From: Mycobacterium sp. 1164985.4 | GTDB taxonomy: Bacteria; Actinomycetota; Actinomycetes; Mycobacteriales; Mycobacteriaceae | Assembly (NCBI RefSeq): GCF_001668575.1 | Contig: NZ_LZMD01000046.1 | Location: 1-64,000, forward strand | Reading direction: 5' to 3' | Length of the DNA stretch: 64,000 nucleotides | In this document: positions 1 to 11,896 of the stretch, in pieces | How the letters are laid out: each line of letters opens with the position of its first letter | Position numbering within the stretch: the first letter of the stretch is position 1 | Notes under the pieces: model-generated | Database searches by the model: none | The model's input: the letters and a program-made list of their open reading frames with translations, nothing else | Told to the model about the DNA's origin: nothing | Made by a program: the position numbers and the translations under genes

Positions 1-73
1 ACCAATCCAGCACCCCACCCACGGGTGTCGAACCACTACGGCCGCCCACCCTCTTGACTCGACCTACAGCCAG

Positions 74-823
74 CTAGCTCAACTCGTAGACCACGGTCAC
101 GTTGAAGCCGACGGCCTGCTGGCCCGGCTCGATGGGCACCGCCGCCATCTCCGCGGCGGGGCCGCGCGGGCTGGGGTAGGGCGTCGGCGGGTTGGACGCC
201 GGCACCTCGGATATCGAGATCACCTTGCCGAGGTCGAGTTCGGCCAACAGTGCGTACTGTTCGGCGCGGCTCTTGGCATCGTTGAAGGCGCGGGCGCGCG
301 CCTCGCGCACCAGCTGCGAGTCGTCCTCGATGGCGAGCGTGACGTTGTTGATCCGGGTGGCGTTGCCGCCTCGGCTGGCGATGATCCCGAACACCTGCGG
401 CGCCGTATTCAGCTCGCGCACCTTGATGTCGATCGTGTTCGTCGCCCGGTAGCCGTTGACGGTCGAGCTGTCGCTGCCTGCGTACTGCGGCTGCACGCTC
501 ACCTGGGAGGTATTGATGTCCTTGCGGTCGACGCCCGAATCGACGAGTGCATCGATGACGCCGCGCTGCAACTGGCTCGTCTGGTTGAGCGCGCCTGCGG
601 CATCGGCGGAAACGACCTCCATCGCCGCTTCGATGGTCAGCGTGTCGGGGGTCCCGAGCACCTCACCGGAGCCGACGACCGTGACCTGACGCGCTGCGCC
701 GTCGTCGTTGTTGGTCAGGGCGGGGGCGGCCTTCGCGTCACAACCCGACAGGAGCGCGATGAGACCCACCGCCGCGGCCGCGAGGATTCGGGAGGGCGTC
801 GTCGCCCGGGCAGCGATTGGCAT
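74..823 (-). CDS. SIMPL-domain lipoprotein (DUF541, LpqG-like)
   Basis: Predicted exported lipoprotein of about 249 residues. The N-terminus has an arginine-containing stretch, a hydrophobic segment and a lipobox ending in LLSGC, so it should be lipidated and anchored to the outer face of the membrane. The rest matches the SIMPL/DUF541 family (VVGSGEVLGTPDTLTIE near the N-terminus of the mature part), as in mycobacterial LpqG. The biochemical role of SIMPL proteins is poorly known. An upstream GTG at 832 is possible, but the ATG at 823 has a GGTAGG motif about 9 nt upstream while the GTG abuts it. It lies just downstream of the alcohol dehydrogenase on the same strand, so co-transcription is likely. 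Confidence 0.85.
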   Translation of the reverse strand: MPIAARATTPSRILAAAAVGLIALLSGCDAKAAPALTNNDDGAARQVTVVGSGEVLGTPDTLTIEAAMEVVSADAAGALNQTSQLQRGVIDALVDSGVDRKDINTSQVSVQPQYAGSDSSTVNGYRATNTIDIKVRELNTAPQVFGIIASRGGNATRINNVTLAIEDDSQLVREARARAFNDAKSRAEQYALLAELDLGKVISISEVPASNPPTPYPSPRGPAAEMAAVPIEPGQQAVGFNVTVVYELS

Positions 824-839
824 GGCTGGCACCCTACCG

Positions 840-1859
840 TCAGGGCGTCACCACGATCTTGCAGTGCGCGTCGGGGTAGGCGAGCTCGTCGAACGCGGCG
901 GCGACGCCGTCGAGTCCCACCTCGCCGGTGATCAGCGGCGAGACGTCGATGAGCCCGTCGGCGATGGCGCGCAACGACTCCGTGAATTCGTTGTGGTCAT
1001 ACGAGTTGACGAACTGCACGCTGATCTCCTTGGCGATACCGAACAGCGGCATGACGGTGTCGGGCTGCATGCAGACCCCGGCCACCACCAGGCGGCTGCC
1101 CAGCGGCGCCCGACGCATCGCGTCGTTGATGATGCCGGGCACGCCGACGGCCTCGAAGACCACCGCGGGCGTCGTGCTGTCGAACGGTGAGCCCTGTGCA
1201 GGGTCCAGCGTCACGTGTGCGCCCATGGTCGCGGCGAGTTCACGGCGCCGCACCGAAAAGTCGGCCGCCGCAACGTCTTCGATGCCCTTCAGTCGCAGCG
1301 CGGCGATGATCGCGATACCGATCGGGCCGCAGCCGATCACCAGGGCGGGCTCGCCGGGCGCGATGCCGGATTTGTTGACCGCGTGCAGCCCGACGGCCAT
1401 CGGTTCGGTGAGCGCGGCGTGACGGGGGTCGACGCCCTCGGGCACCCTCAGCAGCAACGGCACCGACAGCAGCATCCGCTCGGCGTAGCCGCCCAGCACC
1501 GTGTTGCTGGACATGATCGGCTCGAAACCCTTGGGCGACAGCAAGACCGGCAACGACGTCACGAGCGTTCCCGGCGGCGGCGCATCGGTGCCGGGGCCGG
1601 CCTCGAGTACCTCCGCGCTGAACTCGTGGCCCATGAACACGTCGTCGCCGACGTCGACGGGCAACCCGCCCTGCACCGGCATCCCGGTGATCTCACGGGT
1701 GAGCCGAACCATCTCGGCGCCGTGCTTGGCGAAATGCAGGTCCGAGCCGCAGATTCCGCAGGCGTTGACCGAGACCAGCACCTGCCCCTCCTGCGGGACA
1801 GGTTCGGAGACGTCGTCGCGGACCACCATCCGTCCGTCGCGCAGTACGGCGGCGCGCAT
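840..1859 (-). CDS. zinc-dependent medium-chain alcohol dehydrogenase
   Basis: A 339-residue medium-chain dehydrogenase/reductase. The N-terminal catalytic domain carries CGICGSDLH, the usual first zinc-ligand cysteine motif, and GHEF for the second ligand region. The Rossmann domain carries VIGCGPIGIAI. The family oxidises alcohols or reduces carbonyls with NAD(P); the substrate cannot be told from sequence. The structural-zinc cysteine cluster found in many family members is not obvious, so it may bind only the catalytic zinc. Its start codon directly abuts the stop codon of the upstream epoxide hydrolase, so the two are probably translated from one mRNA. Confidence 0.88.
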   Translation of the reverse strand: MRAAVLRDGRMVVRDDVSEPVPQEGQVLVSVNACGICGSDLHFAKHGAEMVRLTREITGMPVQGGLPVDVGDDVFMGHEFSAEVLEAGPGTDAPPPGTLVTSLPVLLSPKGFEPIMSSNTVLGGYAERMLLSVPLLLRVPEGVDPRHAALTEPMAVGLHAVNKSGIAPGEPALVIGCGPIGIAIIAALRLKGIEDVAAADFSVRRRELAATMGAHVTLDPAQGSPFDSTTPAVVFEAVGVPGIINDAMRRAPLGSRLVVAGVCMQPDTVMPLFGIAKEISVQFVNSYDHNEFTESLRAIADGLIDVSPLITGEVGLDGVAAAFDELAYPDAHCKIVVTP

Positions 1860-2825
1860 TCACCACTCCAATCGGGTCAGGAACTCCAGCAGCGCGGCGT
1901 TGACCTCGGCGGGCCGCTCCTGCGGCAGCCAGTGCCCGCCGCCGTCGATCATCACCTCGCGGTAATCGCCGGACACCACCTCACCCGCGCGATGCCGCGG
2001 CGTGTACGCCATCGTCGGGTCCTCTGTGCCGCCGACGAACAGCGCCGGCACGTCGATCGTCGGGGCCGGCGTGCTCGCGGTGAGCTCCCAGTTGCGGTCG
2101 AAGCAGCGGTACCAGTTCAGCGCGGGGGTGAAGCCGGTGCGGGTGAACTCGTCTACGTAGTGGTCGAACTCGGCCTGGCTGATCCAGTCGGGCAACCTGC
2201 CGGGGTCCGGGATGCGGTCGAGGAGCCCGGCCGGGCCGGGCGCGGTCATCCGGGCGCTGACCAGCCCGCCGCCCGACGAAGCGGTCGACGCGAAGAGCTT
2301 GCCCATGGTGGTGGCGGGGTCGCGGTTGAGTTCTTCGTCGGCCGGTCCGGGCTCCTGGTAGTAGAGGATGTAGAAGAACTTCTCGCCGAAGATCCGCCGG
2401 AATGCCTGCGTCGTGGTCACCCGCGAGCGGGGCACCGGCGGCGCGCAGACGCCCACCACTCCGGCGAACCGGTCCGGATGCAGCAGCGGCGCACCCCAGG
2501 CCACCACACCGCCGAAGTCGTGCCCGACGATCACCGCGCGCTCCGCACCCGCGTCGTCGATCAGCCCGACGATGTCGGTGGTCAACTCGGCGACGGTGTA
2601 GGCGTCAACATCCACCGGAGCCGAGGAGCGGCCGTATCCGCGCTGATCAGGAGCCAGCACGTGGTAACCGGCCTCGGCGAGCGCCGGCATCTGATGACGC
2701 CAGGAGAACCCGAGTTCGGGGAAGCCGTGGGCCAGTACCACCAGAGGCGCACCGGGTTCGCCGGCCTCCAGGACCCGCAGACGGACCCCGTTGGTGACGA
2801 CGAACCGCTCAGAGGAGGTCAGCAC
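1860..2825 (-). CDS. ephA: alpha/beta hydrolase, probable epoxide hydrolase (EphA-like)
   Basis: A 321-residue alpha/beta-hydrolase with epoxide hydrolase hallmarks. HGFPE forms the oxyanion-hole motif, GHDFGGVVAW holds the nucleophilic Asp in place of the Ser of esterases, a cap region rich in Tyr (FYILYYQEPG) follows, and GGGHWLPQERP holds the catalytic His. It should open epoxides by hydrolysis through an alkyl-enzyme intermediate. It resembles mycobacterial EphA (Rv3617), which lies in the same neighbourhood in M. tuberculosis. It is the first gene of a three-gene minus-strand unit that diverges from ftsH. The natural substrate is unknown. Confidence 0.85.
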   Translation of the reverse strand: MLTSSERFVVTNGVRLRVLEAGEPGAPLVVLAHGFPELGFSWRHQMPALAEAGYHVLAPDQRGYGRSSAPVDVDAYTVAELTTDIVGLIDDAGAERAVIVGHDFGGVVAWGAPLLHPDRFAGVVGVCAPPVPRSRVTTTQAFRRIFGEKFFYILYYQEPGPADEELNRDPATTMGKLFASTASSGGGLVSARMTAPGPAGLLDRIPDPGRLPDWISQAEFDHYVDEFTRTGFTPALNWYRCFDRNWELTASTPAPTIDVPALFVGGTEDPTMAYTPRHRAGEVVSGDYREVMIDGGGHWLPQERPAEVNAALLEFLTRLEW

Positions 2826-3041
2826 GCCCTCATCCTCGATGCCGACAGTGCCATTGTGAACACGAATCGCCGGATCACCGTGCGCTCGGCGGAGAACCGT
2901 CGGGAACCTTGGTTCGTTGGTCTAGCGGTAGCCTGAACTATTCCAACTGTGAGCATGTTGGATGCGGCGCCAATGGCAGATGTGGTCGCGGACGGCCGGG
3001 AACAACGGCCGGCCACGCGGCCGAACGACGACGGATAGTTG
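2826..3041. promoter_or_regulatory. divergent intergenic region, ephA / ftsH
   Basis: This 216-bp gap separates the divergent ephA and ftsH genes and must hold promoters for both. No operator or convincing -35/-10 pair could be fixed by eye. Just before ftsH there is only a weak purine-rich stretch (GGATAG). Confidence 0.5.
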
Positions 3042-5348
<2,307 letters not shown>

Positions 5349-5376
5349 CAGGCCGGCCGGCTCACAGGAGGCTCCA

Positions 5377-5985
5377 TTGGCGCAGTCGCAGCACAACTCT
5401 GTCACCTTCACCCCTGCGACCTTCGACCAGCAACGCGCTGAGGCGGCGGTCCGCGAACTCCTGCTCGCGGTGGGCGAGGACCCCGACCGGCACGGCCTGG
5501 AGTCCACCCCGGCGCGGGTGGCGCGCGCCTACAAGGAGTTGTTCGCGGGGCTTTACATCGACCCGGATTCGGTGCTGGACACCACCTTTGACGAGCAGCA
5601 CGACGAACTGGTGCTCGTCAAGCAGATCCCGATGTACTCGACCTGCGAGCACCACCTCGTCTCGTTCCACGGCGTCGCGCACGTCGGTTACATCCCCGGC
5701 CAGGACGGTCGCGTCACCGGGCTGTCCAAGATCGCGAGGCTGGTCGACCTCTACGCCAAGCGACCACAGGTGCAGGAGCGGCTCACCGGTCAGATCGCCG
5801 ACGCGATGATGCGCAAACTCGATCCCCGGGGGGTGATCGTCGTGGTCGAGGCCGAGCACCTGTGCATGGCGATGCGCGGGGTGCGAAAGCCCGGCGCGGT
5901 GACGACCACATCGGCCGTGCGTGGGCAGTTCAAGGTCGACGCGGCATCGAGGGCCGAGGCGCTGGACCTGATCCTGCGCAAGTGA
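5377..5985 (+). CDS. folE: GTP cyclohydrolase I FolE
   Basis: Catalyses the first step of tetrahydrofolate synthesis, GTP to 7,8-dihydroneopterin triphosphate. The 202-residue protein matches the usual length. Zinc-site residues are visible in [12 protein letters not shown] and in [10 protein letters not shown], and substrate-contact motifs include [10 protein letters not shown] and [23 protein letters not shown]. The TTG start at 5377 is chosen because CAGGAGG lies 6-12 nt upstream and gives the length of the M. tuberculosis enzyme; longer in-frame extensions run into ftsH. The stop overlaps the folP start, so folE-folP-folB-folK form one translationally coupled unit. Confidence 0.96.
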   Translation: MAQSQHNSVTFTPATFDQQRAEAAVRELLLAVGEDPDRHGLESTPARVARAYKELFAGLYIDPDSVLDTTFDEQHDELVLVKQIPMYSTCEHHLVSFHGVAHVGYIPGQDGRVTGLSKIARLVDLYAKRPQVQERLTGQIADAMMRKLDPRGVIVVVEAEHLCMAMRGVRKPGAVTTTSAVRGQFKVDAASRAEALDLILRK

Positions 5986-6803
5986 ACTCGACACGGGTGC
6001 GCGTCATGGGGGTCGTGAACGTCACCGACGACTCCTTCTCAGACGGAGGGCTCTTCCTCGAGCGTGACCGCGCCGTCGAGCACGGACTTGGCCTGGCTGC
6101 CGAGGGTGCCGCAATCGTCGACGTCGGCGGCGAGTCCACCCGCCCCGGCGCGACGCGCATCGACCCGCAGATCGAGAAATCGCGGGTGTGTCCCGTCATC
6201 AGAGAGCTTGCCGCCCATGGCATCACGGTCAGCATCGACACCATGCACGCCGAGGTCGCGCGGGCGGCGCTGGAGAGCGGCGCCCAGATCGTCAACGACG
6301 TCTCCGGCGGGCGCGCCGACCCGGACATGGCGCCGTTGCTCGCCGACGCGAAAGTGCCCTGGGTGCTGATGCATTGGCGGTCGGTCGGCGCGGACAAGCC
6401 CCACGCGGTACCTGCGTACCGCAACGTCGTCGAGGAGGTCCGCACCGAACTGCTCGCCAGTGTGGACGCGGCGGTGGCCGCCGGTGTCGACGCCAGCATG
6501 CTCGTCATCGATCCCGGGTTGGGCTTCGCCAAGACGGGCGAGCACAATTGGGCTCTGCTGCGTGCGCTTCCCGAGTTCGTCGCCACGGGCATTCCGGTGC
6601 TGGTCGGCGCGTCGCGCAAACGCTTTCTCGGAACGCTGCTCGCCGACGCCGACGGACAACCGCGGCCGCCGGACGGCAGAGAGACCGCGACGGCGGTGAT
6701 CTCGGTGTTGGCCGGCCTGCACGGCGCGTGGGGTGTGCGGGTACACGACGTGCGCGCCTCGGTCGACGCGCTCAAGGTGCTGGAGGCCTGGACACATGAC
6801 TGA
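5982..6803 (+). CDS. folP: dihydropteroate synthase FolP
   Basis: Condenses 6-hydroxymethyl-7,8-dihydropterin pyrophosphate with p-aminobenzoate to dihydropteroate; it is the sulfonamide target. The 273-residue TIM barrel shows [16 protein letters not shown], the pterin-binding GESTRPGA loop, [25 protein letters not shown] and GASRKRFLG. The GTG start overlaps the folE stop in a GTGA arrangement, and the 3' end overlaps folB by 8 nt. Nothing in the active-site loops looks unusual. Confidence 0.96.
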   Translation: MNSTRVRVMGVVNVTDDSFSDGGLFLERDRAVEHGLGLAAEGAAIVDVGGESTRPGATRIDPQIEKSRVCPVIRELAAHGITVSIDTMHAEVARAALESGAQIVNDVSGGRADPDMAPLLADAKVPWVLMHWRSVGADKPHAVPAYRNVVEEVRTELLASVDAAVAAGVDASMLVIDPGLGFAKTGEHNWALLRALPEFVATGIPVLVGASRKRFLGTLLADADGQPRPPDGRETATAVISVLAGLHGAWGVRVHDVRASVDALKVLEAWTHD

Positions 6804-7173
6804 TCGAATCGAGCTGCGCGGCTTGAAGATTCGAGGGCATCACGGTGTCTACGAACACGAGCGTCGCGACGGCCAGGACTTCATTGTCGACATCACGGTA
6901 TGGATCGATCTCGCGGCCGCCGCGGCGAGTGACGACCTCGCCGACACGCTGGACTACGGTGCGCTGGCGCAACGGGCGGCCGATATCGTCGCGGGCCCGC
7001 CACGGAACCTGATCGAGGCGGTGGCCGGTGAGATCGCCGACGATGTGATGGCCGACGAGCGCGTGCACGCCGTCGAGGTCGTCGTGCACAAACCGTCGGC
7101 GCCGATCCCGCTGGCCTTCTCCGACGTCGCGGTGGTGGCGCGCCGTTCACGACGCGGGCGGGGCAGCCCTTGA
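6796..7173 (+). CDS. folB: dihydroneopterin aldolase FolB
   Basis: Converts 7,8-dihydroneopterin to 6-hydroxymethyl-7,8-dihydropterin and glycolaldehyde. The 125-residue protein is of family size, with the conserved N-terminus [23 protein letters not shown], the LDYGAL motif and the catalytic lysine region [11 protein letters not shown]. It overlaps folP upstream and folK downstream (the TTG start of folK lies across its TGA), which is typical of tight translational coupling. Confidence 0.95.
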   Translation: MTDRIELRGLKIRGHHGVYEHERRDGQDFIVDITVWIDLAAAAASDDLADTLDYGALAQRAADIVAGPPRNLIEAVAGEIADDVMADERVHAVEVVVHKPSAPIPLAFSDVAVVARRSRRGRGSP

Positions 7174-7682
7174 CCACCGCGGTCCTGTCCATCGGGTCGA
7201 ACCTCGGCGACCGACTGGCCATGCTGCGCGCGGTCGTCGACGGCCTCGGTGCGACGCTGTATGCGGCATCGCCGGTCTACGAGACCGCGCCGTGGGGCGG
7301 CGTCGAGCAGGGGCCCTTCCTGAACGCCGTGCTCGTCGCGGACGATCCCGGCCTCGACGCGCACGGATGGCTGCGGCGGGCCCACGACTTCGAGCGATCC
7401 GCCGAGCGGGTGCGTGCGCAGCGGTGGGGCCCGCGCACGCTGGACGTCGACATCGTCACCTGCCGCGACGACGGCGGCGACCTGGTCTCGCAGGACCCAG
7501 ACCTGACCCTGCCGCATCCGCGGGCGCATCAGCGCGCGTTCGTGCTGGTGCCCTGGCTGGCCGTCGAGCCGGACGCGGTGCTGCCGGTCGGCGGGGACAC
7601 CCGGCGGGTCGACGAGCTGCTCGCGGATCTCGAGCCTGCCGAACGCGACGGCGTCCACCGCACCGAGCTGGTGTTGCGCTGA
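7170..7682 (+). CDS. folK: 2-amino-4-hydroxy-6-hydroxymethyldihydropteridine pyrophosphokinase FolK
   Basis: Transfers pyrophosphate from ATP to 6-hydroxymethyl-7,8-dihydropterin, supplying the folP substrate. The 170-residue protein starts [14 protein letters not shown] and includes [16 protein letters not shown], the ATP-binding motif [12 protein letters not shown] and [15 protein letters not shown]. The TTG start overlaps the folB stop; the folK stop overlaps the ATG of the DUF3180 gene. Confidence 0.96.
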   Translation: MTTAVLSIGSNLGDRLAMLRAVVDGLGATLYAASPVYETAPWGGVEQGPFLNAVLVADDPGLDAHGWLRRAHDFERSAERVRAQRWGPRTLDVDIVTCRDDGGDLVSQDPDLTLPHPRAHQRAFVLVPWLAVEPDAVLPVGGDTRRVDELLADLEPAERDGVHRTELVLR

Positions 7683-8158
7683 TGGGACCGACCAGAACGC
7701 GCGACCTCGTGGCCGCGGCGGTGCTCACCGCGTTGGTGGGCTATTTGCTCGTTCTCGTGCTGTACAGATGGTTCCCGCCGATCACGACGTGGACGGGCGT
7801 CTCGCTACTGGGTGTCGCGATCGCCGAAGCGGGGTGGGCGTTCCACGTCCGCGCCAAGATCAACGACGGTGAGATCGGCGTGGGATCCGGGCGGCTCAAC
7901 CCCATCGCGGTGGCCAGGTCCGTGGTGATCGCCAAGGCTTCGGCATGGGTGGGCGCGCTGGTGTTCGGTTGGTGGGCGGCGGTGCTCGTCTACATTCTGC
8001 CGCGCCGCTCGACACTGCGGGTCGCCGCCGAGGACACCGCGGGCGCCGCCGTCGCCGCGGGCTGCGCACTGGCTCTGCTCGTTGCTGCGCTGTGGTTGCA
8101 GCATTGCTGCAAGTCTCCGGGCGAGCCGCCGGAGAACCCCGATGGGGCAACGGATTAA
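7682..8158 (+). CDS. DUF3180 membrane protein (Rv3605c-like)
   Basis: A 158-residue protein with four predicted membrane segments: around residues 8-27, 37-55, 83-105 and 123-142. It corresponds to the DUF3180 family, a conserved actinobacterial gene that sits directly after folK in mycobacteria. No enzymatic motif is visible and the function is unknown. Its place at the end of the folate run and its one-base overlap with folK suggest co-expression. The start at 7682 is chosen because it couples to the folK stop; a much longer in-frame extension lies entirely inside folK. Confidence 0.9.
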   Translation: MGPTRTRDLVAAAVLTALVGYLLVLVLYRWFPPITTWTGVSLLGVAIAEAGWAFHVRAKINDGEIGVGSGRLNPIAVARSVVIAKASAWVGALVFGWWAAVLVYILPRRSTLRVAAEDTAGAAVAAGCALALLVAALWLQHCCKSPGEPPENPDGATD

Positions 8159-8235
8159 CGAAGTTGCGGCGACGCGCGGCCGAATCGCCGACGAGGCGAC
8201 ACGCGGAGTGACCTGTGACGGGTACAGTCGCCCCC

Positions 8236-9513
8236 ATGACCGATCCGACCCGCAGCGCACGCTATCGGCGTGCCGGCCGCAGGCCGGGTTGGATGCTGCT
8301 GACTGCGTTGCTGGTGTTGGCGATCGCGGCAAGCTCCGCACTGGTGTTCACCAATCGGGTGGAGCTCCTGAAGCTGGCGGTCATCCTGGCGTTGTGGGCG
8401 GCTGTGGTCGCGGCGTTCGTCTCGGTCATCTACCGACGGCAGAGCGACGTCGACCAGGCCAAGGTGCGTGACCTCAAGCTCGTCTACGACCTCCAGCTGG
8501 ACCGTGAGATCTCGGCCCGGCGCGAATACGAGCTGTCGTTGGAGACGCAACTGCGCCGCGAGCTGGAGTCCGAGGTGCGGGCCCAGACCGCCGACGAGAT
8601 GGCAACCCTGCGTGCCGAGTTGGCCGCCCTACGCGCCAATCTCGAGATCCTCTTCGACGCGGACCTGTCGCACCGGCCGGCGATCGAGCCCGAGCGCACG
8701 ACGGTGCGCGCCTACAGCGACTGGGCGCGGGACTCGGAGACGACGGGGCGCGTCAGCAGCAGCCGCATCGACGACTACCGGCCGGACATCGACGAGCGGA
8801 CCGAAGAGAGCCCGATCATCGACGTGCCCGCCGAACCTCAACCGCCGGAGTTCGATTGGCAGCAACGACCGGTGCCGGACACGGGTGGCGCACACCGCCG
8901 CGCATCCGACACCGATTGGGCACGCCGACCGGCCGAGGAACCGGCCGGGTGGTCGCCGCCACCACCTCCTGCCGCACCGCCTACAACTCCTGCCGCACCC
9001 CCGCCGCCCCCGCGCCCCGAGCCCGTCGCGCAGCCGCCCGCCGAACCGGTGGCGCCACCACCACCGACGCCCGCCCCCGAGCCGGCGCGGGCGAGCGACT
9101 GGCAACCCGCGCCCGCCGACGGTCAGTGGCTGCCGCCCGGCGCCCCGGGAAGCAACTGGGTCTCGAACATCAACGCGGTGACCACCGAGGACGTCGGCAG
9201 GCGCCGGGCCCCAGACCCCGCAGACGAGGTGGCCCCGCCGCCGGTCCCCGAGCCCACCGGTGCTCCCCAGCCAGCCGAACCGCGGGGGGGCAGGCATTCG
9301 GCAGCTTCCGAGGGCGGAGATCCGAGCCGCCCCGCCCCGCACCCCCCGCCCGCCGAACCGGAACCCTCGCCCGAACCGTCGCCCGCTCCCGACCGACGCA
9401 GGCACCGCAGCGCCGACGACACCGACACCGCCGGGCAGTCCGTCGCCGAACTGCTGGCCCGGCTGCAGGCGAGCCCCACACCGGGCGGGCGTCGCCGACG
9501 CCGCGAGGAGTGA
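8236..9513 (+). CDS. Pro-rich membrane protein with coiled coil (DUF6779, Rv3604c-like)
   Basis: A protein of about 425 residues. Two membrane segments near the N-terminus (about 19-37 and 45-66) are followed by a charged alpha-helical stretch rich in Arg/Glu/Leu that is probably coiled coil (about 70-145). A long low-complexity cytoplasmic tail rich in Pro, Ala and Glu, with PPPPPAAPP-type runs, ends in a conserved-looking SVAELLARLQASPTPGGRRRRREE. It matches the conserved mycobacterial gene Rv3604c by position and composition. The function is unknown; the architecture suggests a membrane-tethered scaffold (inference). A GTG at 8215 is an alternative start. Confidence 0.85.
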   Translation: MTDPTRSARYRRAGRRPGWMLLTALLVLAIAASSALVFTNRVELLKLAVILALWAAVVAAFVSVIYRRQSDVDQAKVRDLKLVYDLQLDREISARREYELSLETQLRRELESEVRAQTADEMATLRAELAALRANLEILFDADLSHRPAIEPERTTVRAYSDWARDSETTGRVSSSRIDDYRPDIDERTEESPIIDVPAEPQPPEFDWQQRPVPDTGGAHRRASDTDWARRPAEEPAGWSPPPPPAAPPTTPAAPPPPPRPEPVAQPPAEPVAPPPPTPAPEPARASDWQPAPADGQWLPPGAPGSNWVSNINAVTTEDVGRRRAPDPADEVAPPPVPEPTGAPQPAEPRGGRHSAASEGGDPSRPAPHPPPAEPEPSPEPSPAPDRRRHRSADDTDTAGQSVAELLARLQASPTPGGRRRRREE

Positions 9514-9590
9514 GTTAACCTCGTAGGGACCGTCCGGTACCCGCATCGCAGGACCGGAACGACAACGCATCAACTCTCAGCGAGGTTCTC

Positions 9591-10556
9591 ATGGGGACCC
9601 CACCCGGCGGATTCCGGCCGGCGCGGCTCACTGTCGGCATCATTTCCGCAGGTCGCGTCGGTTCTGCGCTGGGCGTCGCCCTCGAGCGTGCCGAACATGT
9701 CGTGGTGGGCTGCAGCGCCATCTCCCGCGCGTCACGCGACCGCGCCCAGCGCCGGCTGCCCGACACCGCGGTGCTTCCGGTCGACGAGGTGGCCGGCCGA
9801 GCCGAACTGCTCCTCCTCGCAGTCCCGGACGCCGAACTGGCGGGCCTGGTGTCCGGTCTGGCCGCGACCGGCTCGGTGCGGCCGGGCACGATCGTCGCGC
9901 ACACCTCAGGCGCCAACGGCATCGGTGTGCTGGCACCGTTGTCCGAGCAAGGCTGCATACCGCTGGCTATCCACCCCGCGATGACCTTCACCGGCACAGA
10001 CGAGGACATCGAGCGGCTGCCCGACACCTGCTTCGGCGTGACCGCCGCCGACGAAGTGGGCTACGCGATCGCCCAGTCGCTGGTACTCGAGATCGGCGGG
10101 GAGCCGTTCCGGGTCCGAGAGGACGCGCGCCCGCTGTATCACGCGGCGCTGGCGCACGCGAGCAACCACGTGGTGACCGTTCTGCTCGACGCGGTGGAGG
10201 CGCTGCGCTCGGCGTTGTGGGGACAGGAGCTCCTCGGCCAGGAGCTGGTCGGCGACGCGCCGGGTGGCCTCGCCGAGCGGGTCATCGGCCCGCTGGCGCG
10301 CGCGTCGCTGGAAAACGCGCTGCAACGCGGCCAGGCGGCGCTGACCGGACCGGTGGCACGCGGGGACGCCGCGGCCGTCGCACGTCATCTGGAGGCCCTG
10401 ACGGAGGTGAATCCCGAATTGGCACAGGCATATCGGGCGAACTCGCTGCGCACGGCACTGCGTGCGCACGCCCCGGGCGAGGTGGTCGCCGTGCTCGCAC
10501 CGGATTCGCGCACCGACGGCGGCGGGCCGACGCGCCAGCTGGGGAGCGGGCGATGA
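9591..10556 (+). CDS. Rossmann-like / DUF2520 protein (Rv3603c-like)
   Basis: A 321-residue protein with an N-terminal dinucleotide-binding fold ([24 protein letters not shown]) and a C-terminal helical DUF2520 domain ([31 protein letters not shown]). The domain order resembles ketopantoate reductase/6-phosphogluconate dehydrogenase-type oxidoreductases. It lies immediately upstream of panC and overlaps its start, so a role in pantothenate synthesis, for instance ketopantoate reduction, is tempting. That is inference; DUF2520 proteins are not established PanE enzymes. It begins 77 nt after the previous gene. Confidence 0.85.
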   Translation: MGTPPGGFRPARLTVGIISAGRVGSALGVALERAEHVVVGCSAISRASRDRAQRRLPDTAVLPVDEVAGRAELLLLAVPDAELAGLVSGLAATGSVRPGTIVAHTSGANGIGVLAPLSEQGCIPLAIHPAMTFTGTDEDIERLPDTCFGVTAADEVGYAIAQSLVLEIGGEPFRVREDARPLYHAALAHASNHVVTVLLDAVEALRSALWGQELLGQELVGDAPGGLAERVIGPLARASLENALQRGQAALTGPVARGDAAAVARHLEALTEVNPELAQAYRANSLRTALRAHAPGEVVAVLAPDSRTDGGGPTRQLGSGR

Positions 10557-11485
10557 CCGCGCGCAAGCCGCAGTTCACGGCGGGCGAGCTGAACGTCTAC
10601 GCGAAGCCCGCCGACGTCTCCGCGGTCACCCGGGCGCTGCGCGCCACCGGCCGCCGGGTGGTGCTGGTCCCGACGATGGGCGCGCTACACGAGGGTCACC
10701 TCACGCTCATCCGCTCCGCCAAGCGGGTTCAGGGAGCCGTCGTGGTGGTGTCGATCTTCGTCAATCCGCTGCAGTTCGGCGCGGGGGAGGACCTCGACGC
10801 GTATCCGCGCACGCTCGACGACGATCTTGCCGCCCTGCGCGCCCGGGGCGTCGAGATCGCGTTCACCCCGACCGCCGACGACATGTATCCAGACGGCACT
10901 CGCACGTCGGTGCACCCCGGACCGCTCGGCGCGGAGCTCGAGGGTGCCTCTCGCCCAACACATTTCGAGGGTGTTCTGACTGTCGTGCTGAAGCTGCTCA
11001 ACATCGTGCACCCTGACAGCGCGTTCTTCGGGGAGAAGGACTACCAGCAGCTGGCGCTGATCCGTCAGATGGTCACCGACCTCAACATCGACACCAAGAT
11101 CGTCGGCGTGCCGATCATGCGGGAGGCCGACGGGCTGGCGATGTCGTCGCGCAACCGCTACCTGGACGCGGAGCAGCGCGAACATGCGGGTGCGCTGTCG
11201 GCGGCGCTGCTGGCGGGCATGTACGCCGCGGGCGAAGGGGCCGCGGCGGCGCTGGACGCCGCGCGTGCGGTGCTCGACGAAGTGCCCACAATCGAGGTCG
11301 ACTACCTGCAGGTGCGGGACCCGATGCTGGGCCCCGCACCCGAATTGGGGCCGGCGCGCATGTTGGTGGCAGGCCGGCTGGGCCGCACCAGGCTGCTGGA
11401 CAACATCGCCATAGATATCGGAGTACCGTCCGGGCCCGGCCCGGACGTCGCGTTCGACGAGCACGAACTTCCTTGGAGGAACTGA
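10553..11485 (+). CDS. panC: pantothenate synthetase PanC
   Basis: Joins pantoate and beta-alanine using ATP to form pantothenate. The 310-residue protein has the N-terminal ATP-binding motif [13 protein letters not shown] (residues 40-52), [33 protein letters not shown] and the KMSKS-like segment MSSRNRYL. The ATG is chosen because it overlaps the upstream stop (ATGA); a longer frame exists but lies inside the DUF2520 gene. The beta-alanine co-substrate is made by panD directly downstream, whose start overlaps the panC stop. Confidence 0.96.
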   Translation: MTARKPQFTAGELNVYAKPADVSAVTRALRATGRRVVLVPTMGALHEGHLTLIRSAKRVQGAVVVVSIFVNPLQFGAGEDLDAYPRTLDDDLAALRARGVEIAFTPTADDMYPDGTRTSVHPGPLGAELEGASRPTHFEGVLTVVLKLLNIVHPDSAFFGEKDYQQLALIRQMVTDLNIDTKIVGVPIMREADGLAMSSRNRYLDAEQREHAGALSAALLAGMYAAGEGAAAALDAARAVLDEVPTIEVDYLQVRDPMLGPAPELGPARMLVAGRLGRTRLLDNIAIDIGVPSGPGPDVAFDEHELPWRN

Positions 11486-11892
11486 TGTTACGGACAATGC
11501 TGAAGTCGAAGATCCACCGCGCCACGGTCACCAAGGCCGATCTGCACTACGTGGGTTCGGTGACCATCGACGCCGACCTGATGGAGGCGGCCGACCTACT
11601 CGAGGGTGAGCAGGTCACAATCGTCGACATCGACAACGGCGCACGGTTGGTGACGTACGCGATCACCGGTGAACGCGGCAGCGGCGTCATCGGGATCAAC
11701 GGCGCGGCAGCGCATCTCGTGCACCCCGGCGACCTGGTGATCCTGATCGCCTACGGCACCATGGAGGATGCCGAAGCCCGTACCTACCAGCCGCGGATCG
11801 TGTTCGTCGACGCCGACAACAAGCAGATCGACCTCGGGCACGATCCGGCCTTCGTACCGGCCGACGCGGCCGAGTTGATGTCTCCACGGTGA
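11485..11892 (+). CDS. panD: aspartate 1-decarboxylase PanD
   Basis: A pyruvoyl enzyme that decarboxylates aspartate to beta-alanine for PanC. The 135-residue proenzyme carries the self-cleavage site HYVGS (Gly24-Ser25), where Ser25 becomes the pyruvoyl group, and the conserved [17 protein letters not shown] and NGAAAHLV segments. The ATG at 11485 gives MLRTMLKSK and has GGAGGA just upstream; a TTG 12 nt earlier is less likely. It overlaps the panC stop by one base, and coaX follows after 4 nt. Confidence 0.96.
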   Translation: MLRTMLKSKIHRATVTKADLHYVGSVTIDADLMEAADLLEGEQVTIVDIDNGARLVTYAITGERGSGVIGINGAAAHLVHPGDLVILIAYGTMEDAEARTYQPRIVFVDADNKQIDLGHDPAFVPADAAELMSPR

Positions 11893-11896
11893 GCAC

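Noticed and set aside
1..73. Possible gene or tRNA at the window edge
   Set aside because: No open frame with support and no cloverleaf; only the 3' flank of the SIMPL lipoprotein gene is visible.
2908..2940. tRNA-like D-arm string GTTGGTCTAGCGGTAG
   Set aside because: Only the D-arm-like stretch is present; no acceptor stem, anticodon arm or T-arm can be formed around it.
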